Assembly (NCBI GenBank): GCA_965261925.1
Contig: OZ253486.1
Location: 2,790,001-2,854,000, forward strand
Source: Bin87 sp965261925
GTDB lineage: Bacteria > Chloroflexota > Dehalococcoidia > Lucifugimonadales > UBA3495
Length of the DNA stretch: 64,000 bases
Direction: 5' to 3'
Each line of letters opens with the position of its first letter. Position 1 is the stretch's first letter. Below are positions 25,638 through 34,499 of the stretch, one piece after another. Both the position numbers and the translations under genes were made by a program. The notes under the pieces were generated by a model, which saw only the letters and a list, made by a program, of their open reading frames with translations, was not told the origin of the DNA and did no database searches.

Positions 25638-26480
25638 ATGGACATCGGTTTGAACATGTCAATTTCGACCAATTCGATCGACGTGGCGGACATCGCCGCG
25701 AGGGCAGAACATGCCGGGTTCGAGTCCATATGGTTGCCCGAGCACCCGGTAATGCCCGTAAACCCGGTGTCCAAATACCCGGGGTCACCGGACGGATCCA
25801 TCCCTCCTTCTATGGCCGACATGGGCGATCCATACATCGGGCTGGCTAGGGCATCGGCGGTAACGACCCGGATCAAACTGGGTACAGGGATAACTTTGAT
25901 TCCAGAGCGCAACCCGTTGGTTCTGGCCGGTGCAATATCTACGCTGGACAGATTTTCAGGGGGACGTTTCATCCTGGGGATCGGAACGGGATGGCTGCGG
26001 GAGGAAACCGAAATCATGGGTGGCGACTTCGATCACCGATGGACACAAGCCCGCGAAGCCATCGAGGTGATGCGCGCGCTTTGGACACAGGACTCCGCCG
26101 AATACCACGGGCAGCACTACGATTTCCCGCCGGTCCAGTGCAACCCGAAACCCGCCCAGGAAGGCGGCCCGCCGGTGCTTTTGGGAGGGAACGCACGGAA
26201 CGTGTTTCGCCGGGTCGCCCGATGGGGAGACGGGTGGATGCCTACGGCGGCCAGTCCCGATCAAATTGCCGCAGGAAAGGCTGCCATCGAAGAACTTGCC
26301 GAAGCGTCGGGCAGAGATCCGTCTGGCATCGACATCACAGTCTTTGGGCAGGCGGCTGACCGAGACATGATTTCCCGGTTTGAAGCCGCAGGCGCGAACC
26401 GCGTGATCATACGGATCGGCGACACGACGGACGCGAGCGCGCTGGACGAAATTGACAGGATCGCGGAGGCGGTAATGTAG
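25638..26480 (+). CDS. LLM-class flavin/F420-dependent oxidoreductase
   Basis: A 280-residue luciferase-like TIM barrel. ARAEHAGFESIWLPEHPVM, KLGTGITLIPERNPLVLAGAIS and GRFILGIGTGWLREE are hallmark sequences of the LLM F420-dependent group; PPVLLGGNA and ARWGDGWMP complete the fold. The electron donor (F420H2 or FMNH2) and substrate are not evident. AGGAGG six bases before ATG 25638 fixes the start. It is followed by a strong hairpin terminator. Confidence 0.92.
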   Translation: MDIGLNMSISTNSIDVADIAARAEHAGFESIWLPEHPVMPVNPVSKYPGSPDGSIPPSMADMGDPYIGLARASAVTTRIKLGTGITLIPERNPLVLAGAISTLDRFSGGRFILGIGTGWLREETEIMGGDFDHRWTQAREAIEVMRALWTQDSAEYHGQHYDFPPVQCNPKPAQEGGPPVLLGGNARNVFRRVARWGDGWMPTAASPDQIAAGKAAIEELAEASGRDPSGIDITVFGQAADRDMISRFEAAGANRVIIRIGDTTDASALDEIDRIAEAVM

Positions 26481-26510
26481 CCTCGCGTCACACCCGCCGA
26501 TGACGTAACG

Positions 26511-26570
26511 GCCGTGCCGGTAGCCGCTCGCCCAGGGTGGAACACCGGCACGGCATTATTATTGTTATCT
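26511..26570 (+). terminator. intrinsic terminator after the LLM gene
   Basis: GCCGTGCCGGT (26511-26521) and ACCGGCACGGC (26544-26554) form a perfect 11-bp stem with a 22-base loop, followed by an AT-rich ATTATTATTGTTAT stretch. Confidence 0.7.
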
Positions 26571-26866
26571 CGTACGTTGATACATTGCCAGACACTATAT
26601 TATATATTCGCAGTTCCGATGGAAGCGTATTGCCATGTCGTAACCGCGTCAGATGATAATGAGGGTGATCCGTTTTTTATTTACGGTAAACGAGATTTTT
26701 GAGCTACATTATTCTGAAATACGTATAAAACATGACAGATTGCATGTTTGACTAGTCTTACCCATTTTCCATATATTGGCTGCGCTGCTGCGTGGCCCGG
26801 ACCGTCGATTTCCGACGCCGGCTGCGTTCAACGTATCCGAACCGCATGGGGATTTGGAGAAAGATC
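26571..26866 (+). promoter_or_regulatory. AT-rich promoter region of the peptide transporter
   Basis: A conspicuously AT-rich island (much of 26550-26780) in a GC-rich genome. The best promoter is TTGACT (26748-26753), 18-base spacer, TATATT (26772-26777), predicting a leader of about 85 bases. A second candidate is TTGATA (26577-26582), 18 bases, TATATA (26601-26606). No gene is evident here. Confidence 0.6.
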
Positions 26867-28810
26867 ATGTCAATCCGACGGCACTTGAAATTTCCGGGAA
26901 TCCTTTTGATCACGATGTTGGTTACAGCCGCATTCATTGTCGGGTGCGGTGGAGCGGAGGAACCTACGGCCCCGGCTGTAGAGCAGGCATCCGCGGCTCC
27001 GACGGACACGCCCGTGCCTCGCGCCACCAACACCCCGGCAGCGGCCGGCGCCCTTCCCACCCCGACGCAGCGCGCATCCGTGCTGCAGGCAACCCCCCGG
27101 CCGACCCTGGCTCCGCAAACCGATGGGGAATTGGTAACTGACCGGCTGATCCTGGTGGCTGATCCTCCTTCGCTGGAGTCGATGCTGGACTGCGAGGTGA
27201 CCGGTTCGGGCGTTCTCAGCTACCGCATGTCAGCGGAATGGATGGTGGATGTCAGTCGTTTTGACGGTTCATATGAACCCATGCTGTCCACGGAGTGGAG
27301 CATCAGCGCCGACGGCCGGATGTGGAACTTCAAGCTGCGGCAGGGCGTGCGATGGCACGACGACTGGGGAGAATTCACCGCCCAGGACGTCAAGCACTCC
27401 ATGGCGTACTACACCAACCCTGACTGCCGCGCGTCTTACTCGGATTATTTCCGGAGCGACCCGGGCGGCGACGTGGAAATCGTCAATGACTATGAGGTCA
27501 ACATTCACATGAAGCGCCGCCCCGCAGTTGACTTCGTCTACTGGTACTCAGGTTATCGTGGGATTCCACACAGCAGCAAATCCCAGTGGGACCAGGCGTG
27601 CCCCAACGGTGAATCCGACTATGGGAACAACGAAGCCGGGTTGCCCTTGGGTTATTGTATCCAGAGCCGCGACGCAGTTGCTGAAAAAGCGGCGCGCACC
27701 GGACCGTACGAATTCGTGAGTTTCCAAGAAGGCGTCGGCTGGGAATGGAAACGGGTTGACTACGACCATTGGCGCGTGAACTCTGATTTCGCCGAGATTG
27801 AGATCAAGGACGTCCGCGAGTCGGCGACCCGCTTGGCCATCATGCAAGCTCGGGAGGCGCACATCGCGACCATCAACCGGGCCTTGATTCAGAACGCCGT
27901 TGACGATGGTCTGGAGGTAGTTGACAGTTCCGTGAGGTCGGTGACGGCATTCGCCCTGTTTGGAGGCATGTATTTCGCCACTGGCGAAAAAGGAGTGCCA
28001 ACCGATCTATCTGCGGAAGAACAGGCGGATATCCGTTCAAGTTATGACAACGTAGCGGCTCGCGACGAAAAGCTGCCCTGGAGCGAACCCGGCGAATCGG
28101 GGAAGCTGGTTCGGATGGCGATGAACAAGGCCATCGACCGCGACCAGATTAACAACGCCATCTACGGCGGCGTGGGCGGGCAGCAATGGGTATCTACCCT
28201 GGTTCCGGATTTCCCGGCCGGATTCAACCCGGATTGGGAGGCTCAATGGGACGAGCTCTACGGGTACGATCCGGAAAAGGCTCGCGAATTGCTGGTCGAA
28301 GCCGGTTATCCCAACGGGTTCTCGTTCCGCGTTCCGGTGTTCGTGTTGGGCGGGGTTCCGGAATTGCCGGACCAGATGGAAGCGATGGCCAAGTTCTGGT
28401 CCGCGATTGGCCTCGATCCGCAACTGGATCCAATTGAGTTCTCCAACTGGCGGAACCAATACACCAGCCTTGACGCCGACTGCTGTGTCTACGGGTTCCG
28501 TGGACCGGCGGCGCCCATCGATACCCGCGTGCACTTCTACTTCAGCGCGGAGCGGGCCTTCCGGGCGTACACCAGCGACGCGATCCAGGAGCACAAGAAC
28601 AAGGCGCTGCGGGCATTGAACGAAGCCGACGCCACGACCGACTGGCAAAAAGTTTCCAACGAACTCTTCTACGAAGTCGCGACGATTCCGGGGTGGACGA
28701 TGCCGATCAGCGCAACCATTGATCCGGATGTGGTGGCCGAGTATATCTTCCTGGGCCCGAACCAGGGCAGTTTCATCTACCTGGAATACGTGAAGGGCGT
28801 GCGTGAATAG
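26867..28810 (+). CDS. peptide ABC transporter substrate-binding lipoprotein 1
   Basis: A 647-residue extracytoplasmic binding protein of the SBP_bac_5 (Opp/Dpp) family. A lipoprotein signal peptide ends in FIVGC (lipid-anchored C27), followed by a Pro/Thr/Ala-rich linker (about 30-80). The core shows WSISADGRMWNFKLRQGVRWH, MNKAIDRDQIN and FPAGFNPDWEAQW, typical of cluster 5 proteins. It would capture oligopeptides or related nutrients for the permease encoded downstream. GGAG seven bases before ATG 26867 fixes the start. It is the first of two adjacent paralogues. Confidence 0.93.
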   Translation: MSIRRHLKFPGILLITMLVTAAFIVGCGGAEEPTAPAVEQASAAPTDTPVPRATNTPAAAGALPTPTQRASVLQATPRPTLAPQTDGELVTDRLILVADPPSLESMLDCEVTGSGVLSYRMSAEWMVDVSRFDGSYEPMLSTEWSISADGRMWNFKLRQGVRWHDDWGEFTAQDVKHSMAYYTNPDCRASYSDYFRSDPGGDVEIVNDYEVNIHMKRRPAVDFVYWYSGYRGIPHSSKSQWDQACPNGESDYGNNEAGLPLGYCIQSRDAVAEKAARTGPYEFVSFQEGVGWEWKRVDYDHWRVNSDFAEIEIKDVRESATRLAIMQAREAHIATINRALIQNAVDDGLEVVDSSVRSVTAFALFGGMYFATGEKGVPTDLSAEEQADIRSSYDNVAARDEKLPWSEPGESGKLVRMAMNKAIDRDQINNAIYGGVGGQQWVSTLVPDFPAGFNPDWEAQWDELYGYDPEKARELLVEAGYPNGFSFRVPVFVLGGVPELPDQMEAMAKFWSAIGLDPQLDPIEFSNWRNQYTSLDADCCVYGFRGPAAPIDTRVHFYFSAERAFRAYTSDAIQEHKNKALRALNEADATTDWQKVSNELFYEVATIPGWTMPISATIDPDVVAEYIFLGPNQGSFIYLEYVKGVRE

Positions 28811-28835
28811 CATAAGCCCGCATGTCGTGACAGTT

Positions 28836-28872
28836 GCCCCTGACGCTGCGCCCAGGTTGTGGCGTCGGGGGC
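28836..28872 (+). terminator. intercistronic hairpin after binding protein 1
   Basis: GCCCCTGACGC and GCGTCGGGGGC form an 11-bp stem with one G-U pair and a 15-base loop, 26 bases after the stop. No T-tract follows, so it may protect or attenuate the message rather than end it. Confidence 0.45.
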
Positions 28873-29004
28873 CATGCAGAGCATCACCCTGAAAAATCAA
28901 CCCGTGAGATGCACAGCAGCACGGCGATTTAATTGTCGCTGATGCCCAGCCGCATACCGATCGGGGCAACCAGTTCCAACCGAATGGGAACCTGGAGGGA
29001 GAAC

Positions 29005-30933
29005 ATGTCAATCAGACGGCAATTGAAACTTCCGGCAATCGCCTTAGTCACAACCTTGGCCCTCACGACTTTCATGGTGGCGTGTGGCGGGGCTGAGGAG
29101 ACTACCGCCCCGGTTTCGCAGGCAACTGCGGCTCCTCAGGTGGACGCACCCACCAACACTCCGGTGGTGCGGGCGACCAATACGCCGGCAGCGGCCGGCG
29201 CCCTACCCACCCCGACGCAGCGCGCGTCCGTGCTCCAGGCTACGCCCAGGCCAACTGCCGTGCCAACCCAACAGGAAGGAGAGTTGGTTACGGACCGGCT
29301 CGTCATTGTGCTGGATCCACCGTCACTGGAATCGATGTTGGACTGCGAGGTGACCGGTTCGGGCGTGGTGAATTACCGGATGTCCATGGAATTCATGGTC
29401 GACGCGAATCGTTATGACGGTGAGTACGAACCGACGCTGGCTACGGAATGGAGCATTTCAGATGATGGAATGATCTGGAATTTCAAACTGCGCCAGGGCG
29501 TGCAATGGCATGACGATTGGGGCGAGTTCACCGCCCGGGATGTGCAACATTCTCTTGCCTACTACACCAATCCCGAATGTCGTGCTTCCTATTCGGACTA
29601 TTTCCGGTCCAATCCGGGTGCGGCTGTGGAAGTGGTGAACGACTACGAGTTGAACATGGCCATGCAGAAGCGCCCCGCCGTGGACTTTGTCTATTGGCTC
29701 TCCGGCTTCCGCGGCATGCCCATCAGCAGCAAGGCCCAGTGGGACCAATCCTGCCCTAATGGTCAGGCAGACTATGGAAACAACGCAGCAGGCCTTGACT
29801 TGGGTTACTGCCTGGAGAGCCGGGACCTTGTGGCGGAAAAATCAGCTCGAACCGGCCCCTACGAATACGTGAGCTTCGAAGAGGGCGTCGGCTGGCAATG
29901 GAAGCGTGTCGACTACGACCACTGGCGCGTGAATCCTGATTTCGCCGAAATCGAGATCAAGGACGTTCGGGAACCGGCCACCCGCCTGGCGATCATGCAG
30001 GCTCGGGAGGCTCACATCGGGTCGGTAAACCGGGCGCTGTTGCAGGACGCGATAGATGATGGCCTTGAAGTGGTCGACTCATCGGTTACGGCCACCATGG
30101 CTTGGGCAATCTTTGGTGGTTTGTACTACTCCACGGGCGAAACGCCAGAAGGGTACGTGGAGGAATACGATATCGTGGGCCATCGGGACGAAGAATTGCC
30201 GTGGAGCATTCCTGGCGAAACGGGGCGCACTGTTCGCATCGCCATGAACAAGGCGATCGACCGCGAGGCTATCAACGAAGCCATCTTTGGAGGCGCCGGC
30301 GAACACCATTGGATCGGCGGCATCGTGCCCGACTTCCCGGCCGGATACAACCCGGCATGGGAAGACAAGTGGGACGAATATTACGGCTATGACCCCGAGG
30401 CCGCGAAACAGTTGCTGGCCGAGGCTGGGTTCCCCAACGGGTTCTCGTTCCGAGTGATTTCGTACCCCCTGGGCGGAGTTCCTGAGATCCCGGACATGCT
30501 GGAGGCGATGTCCGCGTACTGGTCTCAGATCGGGCTGGAGCCGGTGATCGAACCCATCGAGTTCTCCAACTGGCGAAACGAGTATCGCGGCCTTAACACC
30601 GACTGCTGCATCTACCCGCACCGCGGTCCGGCCGCGCCCATCGACACCCGCGTCCACTTTTACTACAGCGCGGAACGCTTCTTCCGCATGTACACCAGCG
30701 ACGACATCCAGAATTACAAGGAACAAGCTCTCAGGGCGTTGAATGAGGCAGACGGCACTCATTTGTGGCAGAAGGTCTCGGATGAGATATACGAGCAGGT
30801 TGGCGTGATACCGGGTTGGACACTTCCCATCAGCGCCACCATTGACCCCGATGTCGTGGCCGAGTATGTCTTCCTTGGCCCCAATAACGGGACATTCATC
30901 TACCTGGAATACGTGAAGGGCGTGCGTGAATAG
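29005..30933 (+). CDS. peptide ABC transporter substrate-binding lipoprotein 2
   Basis: A 642-residue close paralogue of the preceding gene, nearly colinear over its full length. The lipobox is FMVAC (C27) and the Pro/Thr linker shares GALPTPTQRASVLQATPRPT with paralogue 1. Core motifs such as WNFKLRQGVQWHDDWGEFTA, MNKAIDREAIN and the identical C-terminus YLEYVKGVRE are kept. Differences concentrate around 350-400 and 480-500 of the protein, which may change the ligand range. GGAGGGAG precedes ATG 29005. It probably shares the downstream permease and ATPases with paralogue 1. Confidence 0.93.
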   Translation: MSIRRQLKLPAIALVTTLALTTFMVACGGAEETTAPVSQATAAPQVDAPTNTPVVRATNTPAAAGALPTPTQRASVLQATPRPTAVPTQQEGELVTDRLVIVLDPPSLESMLDCEVTGSGVVNYRMSMEFMVDANRYDGEYEPTLATEWSISDDGMIWNFKLRQGVQWHDDWGEFTARDVQHSLAYYTNPECRASYSDYFRSNPGAAVEVVNDYELNMAMQKRPAVDFVYWLSGFRGMPISSKAQWDQSCPNGQADYGNNAAGLDLGYCLESRDLVAEKSARTGPYEYVSFEEGVGWQWKRVDYDHWRVNPDFAEIEIKDVREPATRLAIMQAREAHIGSVNRALLQDAIDDGLEVVDSSVTATMAWAIFGGLYYSTGETPEGYVEEYDIVGHRDEELPWSIPGETGRTVRIAMNKAIDREAINEAIFGGAGEHHWIGGIVPDFPAGYNPAWEDKWDEYYGYDPEAAKQLLAEAGFPNGFSFRVISYPLGGVPEIPDMLEAMSAYWSQIGLEPVIEPIEFSNWRNEYRGLNTDCCIYPHRGPAAPIDTRVHFYYSAERFFRMYTSDDIQNYKEQALRALNEADGTHLWQKVSDEIYEQVGVIPGWTLPISATIDPDVVAEYVFLGPNNGTFIYLEYVKGVRE

Positions 30934-30963
30934 CGCCTACCGGCGTGTTCTGGCAATCGCCTC

Positions 30964-30990
30964 GGACGCCGCGCGGAGGATGCGGCGTCC
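30964..30990 (+). terminator. intercistronic hairpin after binding protein 2
   Basis: GGACGCCGC and GCGGCGTCC form a perfect 9-bp stem with a 9-base loop, 30 bases after the stop and 85 before the permease gene; no T-tract. It is analogous to the hairpin after binding protein 1. Confidence 0.45.
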
Positions 30991-31075
30991 GGTGTAAGCC
31001 AGCGCCACGCACTGAAGATTCGGACGGATCTACGGATGCCGTTCTACCGACGGGATTGTAAGTGGGGTCAGTAAC

Positions 31076-31993
31076 ATGCAGCGATTCATTGTGCTGAGGA
31101 TTTTGCAGGGACTGTTGGCGGTGTTCGTCATCAGCCTGATCGTCTTCGCTCTTTCACGCGTGGCGGGCGACCCGTTGGCGGCGATTCTGGACGACGAAGC
31201 GGGCAAAGAGCAGATTGAAAGGCTCCGCCAAAGCTGGGGCCTCGATAAGCCGATTCATGTCCAATATTTCACTTACATGCGGCGCCTCGTGACCGGAGAT
31301 CTGGGAGTGTCGTTCCGGTGGGACCGCCCAGTGGTCGAGTTGATAGCGGAAAGGTTGCCGGCGACGATGCAACTATCATCATTTGCCCTGGTGATCACGG
31401 GGATAATCGCTTTCCCCATCGGGGTTTTATCGGCGGTGAAAAAAGATTCCTGGTTTGATTCGGGCGGGAAAATGTTCGCCATATTAGGACAATCGGCGCC
31501 GACATTCGCCGTAGGTTTGATCTTGATGTGGCTATTCGCTGTCCAGTTGGGCTGGTTACCGACGTCGGGTAGAGGAGGCATTAAACACATGCTCCTGCCC
31601 GGCTTCGCTCTTGGCTACTACAACGTGGCGGCGATAATGCGTCTAACCCGTTCCTCGATGCTGGATGTGCTGGACACGGAGTACGTGAAACTCGCCCGCA
31701 TCAAGGGCATACCCGAGTGGAAGATTGTGTGGAAACATTGCTTCCGCAACGCGTTGATCGGACCATTAACGTATTTCAGCCTGATCTTCGCGGTGCTGAT
31801 CACCGGCTCGGTGGTCATCGAAACGGTGTTCGCCTGGCCGGGGCTGGGTCTAATGGTCATCGAAGCCATCAACTCCAAAGACCATATCGTGGTCCAGGCG
31901 GTGGTGATGCTGTTCGCGCTGCTATACGTCGGGATCAATATCGTCACCGACATCACCTACGCCTACGTCGACCCGCGGATTCGCTACGGTTAG
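31076..31993 (+). CDS. dppB: peptide ABC transporter permease, DppB type
   Basis: A 305-residue membrane protein starting MQRFIVLRILQGLLAVFVIS, with the typical N-terminal helix, the DPLAAIL region, and the conserved cytoplasmic EAA loop DTEYVKLARIKGIPEWKIVWKH. VIETVFAWPGLGLMVIEAI and the C-terminal AYVDPRIRYG are DppB hallmarks. Six transmembrane helices are expected. It pairs with the next gene to form the pore. No strong ribosome site, only GGGG about nine bases upstream. Confidence 0.93.
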   Translation: MQRFIVLRILQGLLAVFVISLIVFALSRVAGDPLAAILDDEAGKEQIERLRQSWGLDKPIHVQYFTYMRRLVTGDLGVSFRWDRPVVELIAERLPATMQLSSFALVITGIIAFPIGVLSAVKKDSWFDSGGKMFAILGQSAPTFAVGLILMWLFAVQLGWLPTSGRGGIKHMLLPGFALGYYNVAAIMRLTRSSMLDVLDTEYVKLARIKGIPEWKIVWKHCFRNALIGPLTYFSLIFAVLITGSVVIETVFAWPGLGLMVIEAINSKDHIVVQAVVMLFALLYVGINIVTDITYAYVDPRIRYG

Positions 31994-32063
31994 AGACCCG
32001 CGCCCATTTGGCGGCTTCACGCCGGCCAGATCATGATGTGGTAAAGCTTGAGGGGAGAAACTA

Positions 32064-33161
32064 ATGGCTGTTCAAACAAGCGCGCCGTCAGGCGGCCCTG
32101 CCGGAGCAGCGGCCAGAGCTGCCTCCAGTACTCGAGGTATATCTCTGGGGCAGATTTGGGGCGAGATACGCCGATTTCCGGTGGTGCCGACGTTCATCCT
32201 GCTTTTCTTGCTCATTATCCCGGCGATATTTGCTGACGTCCTGTCTCCCCATCACAGTACGATCGGCGATCTGGACCGGGCACTGGAACCGCCGGGCTGG
32301 GTTTCGGACAGCGAAAAGAGCCAGGTTGTGGTGCAGCGCGTGCGGGACAAGAACCCCAATGAGGTCAGCATCAACAACGCCCGGCGCAACCTGGAAAGCG
32401 GCGTTGCCACCCTGGTGGACGCTAACGGAAACGGCGAGGTGGACCTGGGCGAGACCGTGGTCCGCATCGCGGAAGGCGGCAGTTGGGAATATCCCTTCGG
32501 TACCGACAAGCAGGGCCGGGATGTGCTGAGCCGCATGATGCACGGCGCACGCATCTCCCTGGCGGTTTCATGTCTGGCCATCTTGGTGGGAGGGATTCTG
32601 GGCACCGGCCTGGGGATGCTGGCGGCGTACCGTGGCGGTTTGCTGGATGCCGTGGTGATGCGGATTGTAGACATCAAATTAGCATTCCCTTCGATTCTTT
32701 TGGCACTAACCCTGGTGGTCGCCATCGGTTCCGGCTTCAGCACCGTCGTTGTTGTCATCGCACTGCTGTTGTGGGCCCGATATGCCAGGGTGATTCGAGG
32801 GGAAGCGCTGGCGATTCGGGAACGGGACTTTATCGATCGGGCGAGGGTCGCCGGGGCCTCAAACACCCGTATCATGCTGCGCCACATTTTCCCGAACGTC
32901 TTCAACACGGTGATTGTGCTGGCGACGCTGGAAGTGGGGCACGTTATCATTCTCGAAGCCACGTTGAGCTTCCTGGGCGCCGGAATACCACGGCCCAACC
33001 CCGCATGGGGTTTGATGGCTGCCGACGGGCGCGAGGTGATCACCAGCTCCTATTGGATTTTCATGTTCCCCTGTTTGGCGATTGTGCTGACCGTTTTGTC
33101 CATGAATCTCTTGGGCGATTGGCTGCGCGACCGGTTGGATCCCAAGCTCAGGAACGTGTAA
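32064..33161 (+). CDS. dppC: peptide ABC transporter permease, DppC type, with an EF-hand-like insert
   Basis: A 365-residue permease, about 65-80 residues longer than usual. The first helix (VVPTFILLFLLIIPAIFADVL) is followed by an extended external loop (about 60-150) before the usual YPFGTDKQGRDVLSRMMHGARISL. That loop contains DANGNGEVDLGE at residues 119-130, which fits the calcium-binding EF-hand loop pattern. The EAA loop (ERDFIDRARVAGASNTRIMLRHIFPN) and LEATLSFLGAG are normal. It forms the pore with DppB. Confidence 0.92.
   Translation: MAVQTSAPSGGPAGAAARAASSTRGISLGQIWGEIRRFPVVPTFILLFLLIIPAIFADVLSPHHSTIGDLDRALEPPGWVSDSEKSQVVVQRVRDKNPNEVSINNARRNLESGVATLVDANGNGEVDLGETVVRIAEGGSWEYPFGTDKQGRDVLSRMMHGARISLAVSCLAILVGGILGTGLGMLAAYRGGLLDAVVMRIVDIKLAFPSILLALTLVVAIGSGFSTVVVVIALLLWARYARVIRGEALAIRERDFIDRARVAGASNTRIMLRHIFPNVFNTVIVLATLEVGHVIILEATLSFLGAGIPRPNPAWGLMAADGREVITSSYWIFMFPCLAIVLTVLSMNLLGDWLRDRLDPKLRNV
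32418..32453 (+). other. EF-hand-like calcium-binding loop inside dppC
   Basis: Codes for 12 residues D-A-N-G-N-G-E-V-D-L-G-E. Positions 1, 3, 5, 6, 8, 9 and 12 match the EF-hand consensus (acidic or Asn ligands, central Gly, hydrophobic at 8, Glu at 12). It lies in the predicted extracytoplasmic loop. Confidence 0.55.
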
Positions 33162-33308
33162 CCGGCGCTGGTGCAGTCAGGTCTGGATCAGGACACGCTA
33201 TAATCCCGGCCAGTGATGGTGGTTGTTCAGGGTCGCGATATTGCCTGTTGCAAGTACGCAACCCTGAGGATCCGCTAAGTGGTCCAAATCTTACCCAGGG
33301 GACCGTTT

Positions 33309-33339
33309 TTGACACTTGCAGGGCGAATTCCCGTATACT
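33309..33339 (+). promoter_or_regulatory. candidate internal promoter for the transporter ATPase genes
   Basis: TTGACA (33309-33314), 19-base spacer, TATACT (33334-33339), in the 241-base gap between dppC and dppD. A second perfect TATAAT occurs at 33199-33204 without a good -35. Confidence 0.45.
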
Positions 33340-33402
33340 CCGCACAACCATCCTGGCGTAGGCCAACGCAGCAACCAAACCCGAGTTGGGGGAAACGAAG
33401 CT

Positions 33403-34446
33403 ATGACCGCTGTACAAACCGCCACCGATACGATTCTCGAGGTTAACAACCTCAAGACCTACATTTTCACGCGAGCGGCTACCGTAAAGGCAGTCGACGG
33501 AATCTCTTTCGATTTAAAAAAGGGAGAGACCTTGGGCATCGTGGGTGAATCCGGCTGTGGCAAGACGATGACAGCACTGTCGTTGTTGCGTTTGGTGCCG
33601 AGGCCAGCCGGGCGCATCGTCGAGGGCGAGATAGTCCTCAACGGTGAGGACATCCTGCAGAAAAGCGAAGACGAGATGCGAGACGTTCGCGGTCGACAGA
33701 TTTCCATGATCCTCCAAGACCCTCAGACCTCGTTGAACCCGGTGTTTACCATCGGGAACCAACTACGGGAAGCTCTGGGGATCGCCCACAGAGAAAACAA
33801 AAGTTCAATGTTGTCCCGGGCGGTCGACGCCCTGCGTAAAGTCAACGTGGCGGCGCCGGAGCGCCGGCTCGACGACTATCCGCACCAGATGTCCGGCGGC
33901 ATGAAACAGCGCGTGGTGGGCGCCATCGCGATGTCATGCGAACCTGGCATCATCATTGCCGATGAGCCCACCACGGCTCTCGACGTCACGATTCAGTTGC
34001 AGTACCTGCGCCTGCTCAAGGAAATTCAGGCTGAGACCGGACTGGCGATCATATTCATTACGCACGACTTCGGCGTCGTGGCTCGCATGTGCGACCGCGT
34101 CGCGGTGATGTATGCGGGTCGGATCATCGAGCAAGGAGACGTGCGGGACATATTCAGCAGACCGGCGCACCCTTACACCCAGGCATTGATCAATTCCGTG
34201 CCAAAGCTGGAGGAGCGGGTCGACCGCCTGTACTCGATCGAAGGACAACCACCGTTGTTGTCCAATCTGCCGGAAGGCTGCCGTTTCGCGCCGCGTTGCC
34301 CGTACGCCACCGACCGTTGTCTCGAGACATATCCCACTTCGTCCCAACTCGCCGAGGCGCATCATGCCGACTGCTGGGCCCTCCACTCGGATTGGGAAGG
34401 AACGCCCATAGCGGAATTCGTGCCGCCGACCGGTTCGTCCGGGTAA
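33403..34446 (+). CDS. dppD: peptide ABC transporter ATP-binding protein, DppD type
   Basis: A 347-residue ATPase with Walker A GESGCGKTMTALSL, signature SGGMKQRVVGAIA, Walker B PGIIIADEPTTALDVT and the H-loop IFITHDFGVV. The C-terminal oligopeptide-transporter extension contains CRFAPRCPYATDRC, a Cys motif that in relatives binds an Fe-S cluster or metal. ATG 33403 has a GGGGGAA site upstream; an in-frame start at 33316 overlaps the promoter and is rejected. Confidence 0.94.
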   Translation: MTAVQTATDTILEVNNLKTYIFTRAATVKAVDGISFDLKKGETLGIVGESGCGKTMTALSLLRLVPRPAGRIVEGEIVLNGEDILQKSEDEMRDVRGRQISMILQDPQTSLNPVFTIGNQLREALGIAHRENKSSMLSRAVDALRKVNVAAPERRLDDYPHQMSGGMKQRVVGAIAMSCEPGIIIADEPTTALDVTIQLQYLRLLKEIQAETGLAIIFITHDFGVVARMCDRVAVMYAGRIIEQGDVRDIFSRPAHPYTQALINSVPKLEERVDRLYSIEGQPPLLSNLPEGCRFAPRCPYATDRCLETYPTSSQLAEAHHADCWALHSDWEGTPIAEFVPPTGSSG

Positions 34447-34499
34447 GCTGTGCTCACCACTGCAACCAGCAATAACCGACAGAGGAGGTCCCGACCACA

